A DNA stretch of 44,217 bases from Elusimicrobiota bacterium (GTDB lineage Bacteria; Elusimicrobiota; UBA8919), in the NCBI GenBank assembly GCA_040757695.1, contig JBFLWK010000001.1:17665-61881 (forward strand). Reading direction: 5' to 3'. The notes under the pieces are model-generated. The model was not told the DNA's origin. It saw only the letters and a program-made list of their open reading frames with translations, and ran no database searches. The translations under genes and the position numbers were made by a program. Of the stretch, positions 1-7,882 are shown piece after piece. Within the stretch, counting starts at the first letter, position 1, and the number at the start of each line of letters is the position of its first letter.

Positions 1-150
1 AGCAAATAGCAAATAGCAGAGAGAGGAAAGAGGAGAGAGGATAGAGGTTAGCAGTTGGTTTTCTATCCGCTATCCGCTCTACGCTATCCCCTATTCGCTC
101 TACGCTATTTTTTAATCGCTTAATCGCTAAATCGCTAAATTGCTGATTTT
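1..150. repeat. SSR-filled hairpin repeat at the left window edge (element E1)
   Basis: This 153-base stretch downstream of the last operon gene holds no gene. It is built from short tandem units: AGCAAAT twice, AGAGAGG-like purine units, then TATCCGC and CTACGC units, then AATCGCT about four times. Bases about 13-92 are nearly the reverse complement of about 7768-7834, including roughly 57 bases with one mismatch. It is therefore a dispersed inverted copy of the element inside the FliF-FliG-like gene. I see no convincing intrinsic terminator for the operon here. Confidence 0.75.
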
Positions 151-153
151 TTT

Positions 154-2496
154 TCATCTTGCCACAACTATTGTGCCGTTGCATACATTTTTCCCGTTTT
201 TTATCTGATATATATACACGCCGGGCAACACAATTTTACCGTCTGACTTTTTGCCGTCCCACGCAAACCATGAAAAATCCTTTTTTGTCAGTATAGCGAC
301 TTTTTTACCAGTAATATCAAAAACTTCGCCTTCGACATTTTCTTCTGTGATACCTGTGAATATAAGATTTATCTCATCGTTAATACCATCGTTATTTGGT
401 GTAAAAATTTTTTTCGGGAATGCAGATATGAGTTTCAATTTTGGTGTTTCAATTTTACCGGTATAAAACAAACCCAGTTTTGTCGTCTGGATTGTGATAC
501 TTTTGTCTTTTTTACCGCCGAGTGCGACATATTCTACGCTGTTGTGCCAGTAGACGCAGTCGTCATCAGTTTCAAAAGTAATCTTTACCGGGGTTGGAAA
601 TTGAAAATTGGGTATCTCGGTTAAACTGGAATTATTCAATGGTTTTATCTCGTAAATCTGACCAGTTTTTGTAATTGATATAATAACATCAGAAAGTGTG
701 GACTGAGCCGCAGCCGGGATTTCTATAAGTAAATCCTGCTGTTTTGAAAGCAAGCACTGGTTAGGTTCACTGGGATTTACAGCGATAGAGTTTGCGCTTT
801 CGTTACCGAATTCGTCAACTGCCCTGATAACAGTCCACAAGCCACTGACTGCGGGTGTAGATGTTGTGGTTGTATATCCTGCAAAAGTTTGGGCAGCGCC
901 TATATTTTTAATATCTGCGGATTGATATATTTTATATGTTGCGAAATCAACTATTGGAGTGCCGTCTTCATCCAGCAGCACAGTGTCCCAAGAAATTATT
1001 CCGTCGGTAATTTTGACATTTGCAGGTGCAGATGGCAAAACCGGTTTTACATAAAACGAGCCTGTCAGCGTAGAGGTTGTCACTGCAGGTGAGATATACT
1101 CGTCAGATGCTATTACTTTCCAGTAGTATGTTGTATTTTCTATCAGATTTGTTGTGAATAAAAAACTCGTATTTGTAGTAGTTGTTGTTAGATAAGTTGA
1201 AAAATTAGAAGTTGATGAATAATATATTGTATAATTGATATTCCATGGCGGGTCCGGGTCATCAGAGGCATTCCAAGAAAATGTCGGGCGTTTCAGGACG
1301 GTTTCGTTATTAGGTGATAACAAGTTAAAATCTGTTGGTGCTGAATTGGCTATATTTATATGGACAACACTGCTTGTAGAATATGTTATACCTAAGTCCA
1401 TATCTATCGCTTTTGCCCGCCAGTAGTATGTTTTATCGTCGGAAAGTGGCTCAACAAAAGTGTAAGATGAATATGAAAGCGGTCCTTTTTCGCCTGGCGG
1501 ATATGGAAAATCGCTATAAAAAGAATACTCTATAGAATATGAAGCGATACCTTCACCATCCGGGTCTGTTGTATCTTGCCAATCAAACGATGGCTTTGTA
1601 GTTGTTACAATTGTCCCATTTGAAGGTGAAACAGTTGCAAAATCAAATGGTGGATTATTGAATGGTGTCGCGGATGGTTCCGGCGATGTTATATCTATTG
1701 CTGACCAGCCGGTAGCATTTTCATCTCTTGTTTTTATCGCAAAATAATATGTTGTACCATTTGTAAGTGCTGTAACTGTATAACTTTGCGATACAGATGG
1801 CGATGTAGAAGTTGGGATAACAACCCGATATTGTGTAAGTATGCTATTCCAATCATTTTCGTTCACAATCTGCTGCTGTATAGAATATCTAACCTCAAAC
1901 TGTCCATTGGTAATAGGTCCAATTGTGTTATCATCGCCTGGTGCTGTCCATGTAAGTATTGCTTTTTTATAGCCTGGCGTAACTGACAGGTTGGTGATTG
2001 TATCTGGTGAAATCCATTTCACGATATTGGCGGCACCGAGATTTATACCTGCGACATCAATTGATGAATTCCAGACCGACCAGCCACCACTACCTGACGA
2101 TATTATTGCAAAATAATACCACTGGTTAGGTGCAAGCCCTGTGAGAAGCCGTGATTCTAACTTATTTCCTGAGACAAGTCCTGTCCATGCGTGTGGATAT
2201 GGTGTAGCAATTGAAAATCCTGCTCTTGTAATAACCTCTTTGGTACTATATGTAACCATATAGCCATAGACGGTAGCGAGTGTCCCGTCTTTCCCGGGTG
2301 CAGTCCATTGCAGTACAAGTTCACCCTCGTTACTACCGGGCAGTGCGGTTAAGTCCGAGATATTTGCAGGCACTGCAAAGAGGCAGATAGGAGATAGGAG
2401 ATAGGAGATAGATAAAAAAACAAAAAGCAAAGTTGGGATAGTTTTGCTTTTAGTTTGGAATTTGGAATTTGTGATTTGGAATTTGTCTTTTCTCAT
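154..2496 (-). CDS. Secreted fibronectin type III-like multidomain protein with FlgD-Ig-like C-terminal domain
   Basis: The product is a predicted exported surface protein of 780 residues. A lysine-rich N-terminus and a hydrophobic core (about residues 19-41, ending ICLFA) form a signal peptide. Five fibronectin/Ig-like beta domains follow at roughly residues 44-150, 163-278, 285-385, 389-483 and 489-583; the second carries typical FN3 signatures such as LTWTAPGDD and TYYFAIKTRD. A ZU5-like linking domain (about 588-688) precedes a C-terminal FlgD-Ig/CHU_C-like domain (about 691-780) with FTPNNDGIND near its start and GVYIYQIKNG near its end. Such domains often serve as type IX-like sorting signals. 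I chose the ATG at 2496 because it overlaps the upstream stop as ATGA, as in the D-C gene pair; a GTG at 2517 would add seven residues. It is the last gene of the operon. Tandem repeats encode much of its N-terminus. Adhesion or matrix binding is inferred, not shown. Confidence 0.88.
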   Translation of the reverse strand: MRKDKFQITNSKFQTKSKTIPTLLFVFLSISYLLSPICLFAVPANISDLTALPGSNEGELVLQWTAPGKDGTLATVYGYMVTYSTKEVITRAGFSIATPYPHAWTGLVSGNKLESRLLTGLAPNQWYYFAIISSGSGGWSVWNSSIDVAGINLGAANIVKWISPDTITNLSVTPGYKKAILTWTAPGDDNTIGPITNGQFEVRYSIQQQIVNENDWNSILTQYRVVIPTSTSPSVSQSYTVTALTNGTTYYFAIKTRDENATGWSAIDITSPEPSATPFNNPPFDFATVSPSNGTIVTTTKPSFDWQDTTDPDGEGIASYSIEYSFYSDFPYPPGEKGPLSYSSYTFVEPLSDDKTYYWRAKAIDMDLGITYSTSSVVHINIANSAPTDFNLLSPNNETVLKRPTFSWNASDDPDPPWNINYTIYYSSTSNFSTYLTTTTTNTSFLFTTNLIENTTYYWKVIASDEYISPAVTTSTLTGSFYVKPVLPSAPANVKITDGIISWDTVLLDEDGTPIVDFATYKIYQSADIKNIGAAQTFAGYTTTTSTPAVSGLWTVIRAVDEFGNESANSIAVNPSEPNQCLLSKQQDLLIEIPAAAQSTLSDVIISITKTGQIYEIKPLNNSSLTEIPNFQFPTPVKITFETDDDCVYWHNSVEYVALGGKKDKSITIQTTKLGLFYTGKIETPKLKLISAFPKKIFTPNNDGINDEINLIFTGITEENVEGEVFDITGKKVAILTKKDFSWFAWDGKKSDGKIVLPGVYIYQIKNGKNVCNGTIVVAR
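2390..2486. repeat. SSR repeat element inside signal-peptide codons (E2)
   Basis: The stretch begins (plus strand) with GGCAGATAGGAG and continues with four AGATAGG units. After a short spacer come tandem TTGGAATTT units ending ATTTGTCTTTTC. Its GGCAGAT and ATTTGTC ends resemble the ends of the other elements in the window. It lies in frame within the N-terminal codons of the fibronectin-like gene and encodes both the KFQITNSKFQT segment and part of the hydrophobic core. Confidence 0.65.
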
Positions 2497-5400
2497 ACTG
2501 CTGGCGAGTTCAGCCACCTCCAGAATTTTGCAAAAACCGAGTCAACCTTTTTGTCTAATTTTTTAATATCTTCTGTTGATTGTTTGTTCTCCAACAGTTT
2601 ATTTTTAGCATCCAGAATCGCTTTTTGGAATATCTGTATATTTTTAAATGTTTCAAGTTCTTTTGTTAGCCGGTCTATTTCAGCCAAGTTTTTAGTATTT
2701 GCATTCAGCAATGTTTCTTCAACCATTTTTCGTTCAGATTGATTTTTGTTTTCTATTGCTTCTATTTTTTTTAGAAACTCGGCATCTAATTTTTTTCTTT
2801 CTTGTGCTAATTTGGTTTCCAGTTCGTCTTGTAGTATTAAGAGTTTTTCATCTTTTTGTTTATTTTGGGCTTCTAACAGTGCGAGTTCATTTTCAAATTC
2901 CTGTTTTAAGAAATTCAGTTGCTCATTGTTTGTAGCAATCATTTTTTCATACTTCTGGGTTGCCATTCTTATCTGCTCGTCTATTGTTGATTGGCTTGTT
3001 TTCAATTTTAACTCCATCGCTTCAAGTTCCGCTTTCTTAACTGCGAGCACTCGTAATTCATCTGCCGATTTTGTACGTAATGTTTCCGTTTCTTTCTGTG
3101 CGGCTAATATCTCTTTTTCTAACTCGGTGATTGTTGCTTCTTTATCTACTGCGACTGCTTTTAACTCGGTTTGATAGGCGGCTGTCAGCTGGTTGATTTC
3201 TGTTTCTTTCATTTTGACAAGGTTTTCTATCTCTGATTTTTCAGTTTCCAGCTTTTTTATTTTATCTGTATAAACATTTATCTGATGTTCTAAAGTTTTA
3301 AGCTCGGTTGTTTTGCTGGTTAGTTCGTTAGCAAATTTTGTTCGTTCTGCAATAAGATCTGCGGATAATCTATCAATTTTTTCTTTTAATCCTTTTTCAA
3401 TATGAACCATTTCAGCAAGTCGGGTTTCGTAATTGTTTTTCAGGTTTTGTAATTCCTGTTCTTTTGCTAAAATAGTTGTTTTATCGTTTTTGATTTCTTC
3501 TAAATATTGTTTATTTCTGTACGATGCCTCGTTTGTAATATCAGCAATTTTTTTCTCAAGATACGATTTCTCAGTATCCAGTTTTTTTTGGGAATCCTGC
3601 TGGGCTAATGTCTTTTCTGACTCTATCTGTTTGATTCTGGTTTCATAATCAGTTTTAACTTTTTCGGTTCTTATATGCCATTCTTCATCTCTGGTTCTCA
3701 TGCTTTTTTCATACTCTACTTTTTTAGTTTCTAATTCAATTCTATATTTTTGTTCAAGTTCATCTCTGACAGAAACCAGTTCGTCAATTCTTCGCTGGTT
3801 TTCAGCCCTAAGTTTTTCTATTTCCTGTCTGTATCGTTCTTCAAGGTAATCAATTTCTTTTATCTGCTCCTTTTCAAGCGAACTCAATCTTGCGTAATAA
3901 TTCTGTTCCAGTTTGGTTTTATCATCCAACGATGCAGAAAGCCGTTTTGTGTATTCAGTAGTCAACACTTCTATCTCACTTTTATATTTCATTTCCAATT
4001 TTATATTTTCATTTAATGCATCTGCAAGTCGTTTCTCCAATTCAGACCGGATAGCAAGTTCTCGTCTTTCAAACTCGCTTGTAACGAGTGCAATTTTTTC
4101 ATCTTTTTCTAAAAGCGCTTCTTCATAAAACTCGTGTTGTTTCCGTAGTTCGTCCTGGAAAGACGATTTAATAGACATTATTTCTTTCTCTTTGTCTGAA
4201 ATTATGCTGTCAAGTTTTGCATGGTCTTGCAAGATTGTTTGATTTTTCTGGTTTAGTTCTTCTTTCAATTTTGCTATCTCTAACTGATTAGAGTTATTTA
4301 ACAGGGTGATTCTGTTATTATAGTCCACTTCTATTTTTAGCCGTTCGGCATCTTTTTCGCGTAATTTGCTTTCATAGTCGTTTCTGATATTTGTAGTTCG
4401 GGCATGCCATTCAGTTTCTTTTTCGCGTAGTGCTTTTTCAAACTCTGCTTTTCTGAATAGCAGTGTTGTTTCTATTGCTTTTTTCTCAGTTTCAAGTTCG
4501 GCTAATTTCTTGTTGTAGTTGTCTTTCAGTTTTTGAGTATCTGATTTCATTTCTGCTTCAAGTCGGGTTTTATCACTGTTATTAAACGAAATTTGTTTCT
4601 CGTATTCTGTCTGTAAGAGTGTTTCTCTATCCTGGAACTGTTTTTGCAATGCTGTAATTTCTTCTTCTTTAAATTTCAATTTTTCTAATAGTATTTTTCG
4701 TTCACCTTCAATTTGAGAGTTGAGTGTAATATATTTACCTTCTAAATCTGACATTGCGGTTCTGGCTTGGTTAAGTTTTAACTCGTATTCCGATTTTATA
4801 TTTGCTTCTTTCAGTAAAATTTCGGCTTTTGCGGCTGTTAGTTCGTTTTGCAGTTGTATCAAATTTTTGTTATAATTTTCTTTTGTCTCGTCTAATTTAG
4901 CAATTAAGTTGTTGATTTCAGATTGTTTATTAAAAACCTTTTCATTAAACTCTTTATTAAGCCGTTCTTTTTCCTGCTCTATTTGTTTCAGCAATGTTTC
5001 TTTTTCAGTTTGTAATGTATCCGCTTTGCTGATATAGTTCTTTTCTTTCTGTGAAAATTTCAGATACACATTAGCGATTTTATCTTCATACTGTTTTCGC
5101 AGGAGTTGTAATTTTTCTGCCAGCGTCTGTTCAAGTTTCAGTTTCATTATTTCTATTTCTTGGACAGTATTTTTCTGGATAGTTTTTAACTGCACATCTT
5201 TCATTGCGGATTCTAATTGAGCAGAAGTTGCCTGTTCTTCTTTTGCTTTCAGCGCCTGAAAGAATGTTTTTTCCTGTGCGGTTTCCAGTCGGGCTTGGAG
5301 TTCTTTCAGTGTCTGTTCAAGCCGTAATTTTTCGTCACGGCTTTCTGCTTCTTTTTTTGTTTTTTCTTCTTCTTCTTTTAACTGCCGTGCTGCGAATTCG

Positions 5401-5738
5401 TCCATTACTGTTTGTGATTCTTTCTGCAGTGCTGTTATTTTTTCTTCCCATAATGTTTTTTCGTTATCGTGTTTATCTTGTATTTCTTCAAGCATTTTCA
5501 GCATATCAAGTCGTGTCTGTTCCATTTCCTGAAACTTTTTTTCATAATCAACGGAAGGAGTAGCAGGTAAAGATTGAGACACAGTTGGCATTGGATAAAC
5601 ACCGGGCAACGAGGGGGCGAGTGGTGAAGAAGTTATATCGGGTAGTGGTAAATCCGGTGGTGGAGGTGGGACCAAATTGTTGTTAGAAGGTAATGGTGGC
5701 ACAGTGCTACCAAAAATTTTTGTTTTTTCGTCTTCCAT
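2493..5738 (-). CDS. Long coiled-coil protein with proline-rich head
   Basis: I do not recognise a named family. The 1081-residue product has a proline-rich head (about residues 10-55, including a PPPPP run), then an almost unbroken charged heptad-type coiled coil (about 62-1055) rich in E, K, L and Q, and a short tail with an FAKFWRWL patch near the C-terminus. There is no signal peptide or membrane helix, so it should be cytoplasmic. Two segments about 240 residues apart (near residues 443 and 685) share the pattern EWH-x-RT followed by DYE, indicating internal duplication. The ATG at 5738 has a strong Shine-Dalgarno GGAGG six bases upstream. It lies between the rotor-like fusion gene and the fibronectin gene, and its stop overlaps the latter's ATG. 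A filament, scaffold or tether role is plausible by analogy with coiled-coil cytoskeletal proteins, but that is inference. Confidence 0.85.
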   Translation of the reverse strand: MEDEKTKIFGSTVPPLPSNNNLVPPPPPDLPLPDITSSPLAPSLPGVYPMPTVSQSLPATPSVDYEKKFQEMEQTRLDMLKMLEEIQDKHDNEKTLWEEKITALQKESQTVMDEFAARQLKEEEEKTKKEAESRDEKLRLEQTLKELQARLETAQEKTFFQALKAKEEQATSAQLESAMKDVQLKTIQKNTVQEIEIMKLKLEQTLAEKLQLLRKQYEDKIANVYLKFSQKEKNYISKADTLQTEKETLLKQIEQEKERLNKEFNEKVFNKQSEINNLIAKLDETKENYNKNLIQLQNELTAAKAEILLKEANIKSEYELKLNQARTAMSDLEGKYITLNSQIEGERKILLEKLKFKEEEITALQKQFQDRETLLQTEYEKQISFNNSDKTRLEAEMKSDTQKLKDNYNKKLAELETEKKAIETTLLFRKAEFEKALREKETEWHARTTNIRNDYESKLREKDAERLKIEVDYNNRITLLNNSNQLEIAKLKEELNQKNQTILQDHAKLDSIISDKEKEIMSIKSSFQDELRKQHEFYEEALLEKDEKIALVTSEFERRELAIRSELEKRLADALNENIKLEMKYKSEIEVLTTEYTKRLSASLDDKTKLEQNYYARLSSLEKEQIKEIDYLEERYRQEIEKLRAENQRRIDELVSVRDELEQKYRIELETKKVEYEKSMRTRDEEWHIRTEKVKTDYETRIKQIESEKTLAQQDSQKKLDTEKSYLEKKIADITNEASYRNKQYLEEIKNDKTTILAKEQELQNLKNNYETRLAEMVHIEKGLKEKIDRLSADLIAERTKFANELTSKTTELKTLEHQINVYTDKIKKLETEKSEIENLVKMKETEINQLTAAYQTELKAVAVDKEATITELEKEILAAQKETETLRTKSADELRVLAVKKAELEAMELKLKTSQSTIDEQIRMATQKYEKMIATNNEQLNFLKQEFENELALLEAQNKQKDEKLLILQDELETKLAQERKKLDAEFLKKIEAIENKNQSERKMVEETLLNANTKNLAEIDRLTKELETFKNIQIFQKAILDAKNKLLENKQSTEDIKKLDKKVDSVFAKFWRWLNSPAV

Positions 5739-5751
5739 TTCTGACCTCCAA

Positions 5752-5832
5752 AAAAGGCAAGTTAAAGGTAAAAGGTTAAAGGCTAAAATTTTGGTTTTAC
5801 TTTTAACCTTTTATTTTTCCATTTAACCTATC
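5752..5832. repeat. Intergenic hairpin repeat (E3) between rotor-like and coiled-coil genes
   Basis: The 98-base intergenic gap is nearly filled by an imperfect inverted repeat. AAGTTAAAGGTAAAAGGTTA on one arm faces TTTTACTTTTAACC on the other. The left end is GGCAAGTT (plus strand), like the GGCAGRT ends of the other elements. It lies just upstream of the strong ribosome binding site of the coiled-coil gene. It has no GC-rich stem with a clean U-run, so I do not call it a terminator. Confidence 0.65.
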
Positions 5833-5836
5833 TTTT

Positions 5837-7882
5837 TTATTTTGCTGCCAGTCTTTTTTGTTTCTCAGTTGCAAGCCAATCTCTTAACTGTGTATTTGAT
5901 GGATTAGCAGCGAGTGAGCGTTCATATGATTTTATTGCTTCTTCAATCCGTCCTTTTGAATAGAGACAACTACCAAGATACTGCCACGCCTGCCAGAAAT
6001 TCGGGTTATACTCTACAGACCGCTGAAAATAATGTATTGCATCATCAATTTTCCCGGATGAATACGCAGTAATACCGGCATTATAATACTCTATAGCACG
6101 CTGTGGAGATACTTGTGGTTGCTGAGTTTGGGGTGGGGATTGAGTTTGCTGGGTTTGTTGCTGAGACGGCTGCGGTTGAGTTCTATATTCATCACCAATA
6201 TCCAGTTTCTGTAGCCGACCTTCTATCACAACCGCTGTCCCTTTTTTTTCTTCCATTCGGAGCACTATTTTTCGTTCAGTTTCCATTCTTTTGATTATTT
6301 TTTCAATATCACGCTGTGCTTCTTCTATCTGCTGTGGGCTCACAGGCCTGCCGAAATCCATTTCCTCTTTTAATAATAGCCGACCACCTTCTGACATATT
6401 CGCAAGCACCTTCTGCATAACTGCATCCATCCCGGCACCTTTTAATGCAATTGCTAACTGGTCTGTTTTTACCTCACGCATAATAAACTGAACTGTCTGG
6501 TCTGGCAGGTTTGCTATATCCTCAAACATAAATACATTCTCACGAACTATTTTAGCCAGTCGTGGCGATTGTTTTTCTAATGTGGATAGCATTTCTTTTC
6601 TGATACGGTTTTCAACCTGACCTAAAATTTTTATGAATGCATCCATCCCGCCGACGAGGAAATCAATATTTTTCTTTATCTTATCGTTAATTTTTGTCAC
6701 ATCTTCTTCGGATGTTAGTTTAACATTTGCGAGACAAACCGCAGTTTGGAGTTGTAAATCAGACGGCAGTGCTGCGACAACTTCGGCCGCAAACTCCGGA
6801 TTAAGATAAGTAATAACTAATGCGATTACTTCCGGCGTTTCTTCCTGTAGAAGATAAATCAGATTTTTAAGATTTTCTTTTGTGATATATTCAAACGGTT
6901 TTTCTTTCTTTTTCATTTCTTCTTCCTCCTCTTCTTTTATGGTGACCGAAGCACCTGCTGCACCACCGACACCACCACCGCCACCACCGCCACCACTGCC
7001 AGCACCTTCACCTTTAGTTTCACCTTTACTTTCAGTTTCTGATTTTGACAGTACTGTGAACTCGCCACCTTTTCGGCTTTCTTTGAACGCATTTGCAAAC
7101 GATTGCAAAACACTGTGGAGCGGTCCCATCAAGACAATCAGAAAAATGATACCCAGAATTAGCGGTACAAGAACTTTTGGCTCTAAAAACGGTGCCCAGA
7201 ATGATGTTGTTGTGAATGGCGCTTCTTTTATTTCTAATGTGAACTTGCCACCACCAACATCAGAACCAACCGATTGAGTAATTGCCTCTTTAATAATTAG
7301 TTTCTTGGCTTCCTGTATGCCTTTATCCAGCAGAATTGTTACTTTTAATGCTCTCAACATTGTAGAAACAATTATTCGTTCAGCTTTCTGTGCCTTACCG
7401 GCTGATTTTTCGCTACCTGCAGCGGGCTGTTGAACTTCCGGCGCTACTTCTGCTTCAAACCCTGGCAAAACTTTCGGTTTCGGTTTAACGCCTAAAAATG
7501 GATTCGCCTGCTCAGCAGTACCTTGTGCTTGTTCAGTTTTACCACTCAATTTGACACTCTGTAATTCCGCTGATACAAATACAACTGCTTTACCGGGTCC
7601 GACTATTTTTTCTACAATCTCTATGATACGTTTCTCATAGTCCTTCTCAATCCGCATTTTTTCTTGTAATAGCGTAGAACTATCCGGCTCAACACTATAG
7701 AGGCAGGTAGAAAGGTAGAAAGGTAGAAAGGTAGAAAGTAAAAGGTAAAAAGTAAATAGCAAATAGCGGATAGCGTAGAGCGGATAGCGGATAAAAAACC
7801 AACTGCTAACCTCTATCCTCTCTCCTCTCTCTGCTATCCGCTCACCTCTATTCGCTATTCGCTTAATTACTGATTGATTCAT
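5837..7882 (-). CDS. FliF(RBM3-TM)-FliG(M,C) fusion with C-terminal TPRs; flagellar-type rotor protein
   Basis: This 681-residue protein reads like a flagellar MS-ring C-terminus fused to the switch protein FliG. Residues about 36-63 are a signal peptide or first membrane helix. Residues 80-223 resemble the FliF C-terminal periplasmic domain (IVEKIVGPGKAVVFVSAEL, later ALKVTILLD and APF). Residues 235-257 are a membrane helix. A glycine-rich linker (295-311) leads to a FliG middle domain (about 338-425; ETPEVIALV in place of the usual EHPQ motif, then GGMDAFIKIL) and a FliG C-terminal domain (about 430-540; FMFEDIANL, REV, ALKGA, NMS, PVS, EEAQ). Two TPRs fill 594-665 after a Q/P-rich spacer. 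Charged positions matching E. coli FliG K264, D288 and D289 are K481, E506 and E507; R281 and R297 are replaced by G499 and S515. The FliG N-terminal domain, which binds FliF in flagella, is not visible, as expected for a fusion. The ATG overlaps the upstream stop (ATGA). Confidence 0.9.
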   Translation of the reverse strand: MNQSVIKRIANRGERIAERGERIEVSSWFFIRYPLYAIRYLLFTFYLLLSTFLPFYLSTCLYSVEPDSSTLLQEKMRIEKDYEKRIIEIVEKIVGPGKAVVFVSAELQSVKLSGKTEQAQGTAEQANPFLGVKPKPKVLPGFEAEVAPEVQQPAAGSEKSAGKAQKAERIIVSTMLRALKVTILLDKGIQEAKKLIIKEAITQSVGSDVGGGKFTLEIKEAPFTTTSFWAPFLEPKVLVPLILGIIFLIVLMGPLHSVLQSFANAFKESRKGGEFTVLSKSETESKGETKGEGAGSGGGGGGGGVGGAAGASVTIKEEEEEEMKKKEKPFEYITKENLKNLIYLLQEETPEVIALVITYLNPEFAAEVVAALPSDLQLQTAVCLANVKLTSEEDVTKINDKIKKNIDFLVGGMDAFIKILGQVENRIRKEMLSTLEKQSPRLAKIVRENVFMFEDIANLPDQTVQFIMREVKTDQLAIALKGAGMDAVMQKVLANMSEGGRLLLKEEMDFGRPVSPQQIEEAQRDIEKIIKRMETERKIVLRMEEKKGTAVVIEGRLQKLDIGDEYRTQPQPSQQQTQQTQSPPQTQQPQVSPQRAIEYYNAGITAYSSGKIDDAIHYFQRSVEYNPNFWQAWQYLGSCLYSKGRIEEAIKSYERSLAANPSNTQLRDWLATEKQKRLAAK
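7708..7866. repeat. Composite SSR repeat in the N-terminal codons of the rotor-like gene (E4)
   Basis: On the plus strand the element starts GAGGCAGGTAGAAAGG, continues with about four AGGTAGAA units, then AAAGTAAA units, AATAGC/GGATAGCG units, and finally their reverse complements (CTATCCGCT, ATTCGCT). It is in frame. On the coding strand it encodes the RIANRGERIAERGERI-type repeat and the hydrophobic LLFTFYLLLSTFLPFYL core. About 7768-7834 has a near-identical inverted copy at the left window edge. Confidence 0.7.

Noticed and set aside
2497-2517. Seven extra N-terminal codons from a GTG at 2517 for the FN3-like gene.
   Set aside because: No well-spaced ribosome binding site precedes the GTG, and the ATG at 2496 makes an ATGA overlap with the upstream stop, as at the other coupled gene pair.
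5740-5836. Intrinsic terminator between the rotor-like and coiled-coil genes.
   Set aside because: The inverted repeat is AT-rich, imperfect and lacks a GC stem followed by a U-run. It looks like another repeat element.
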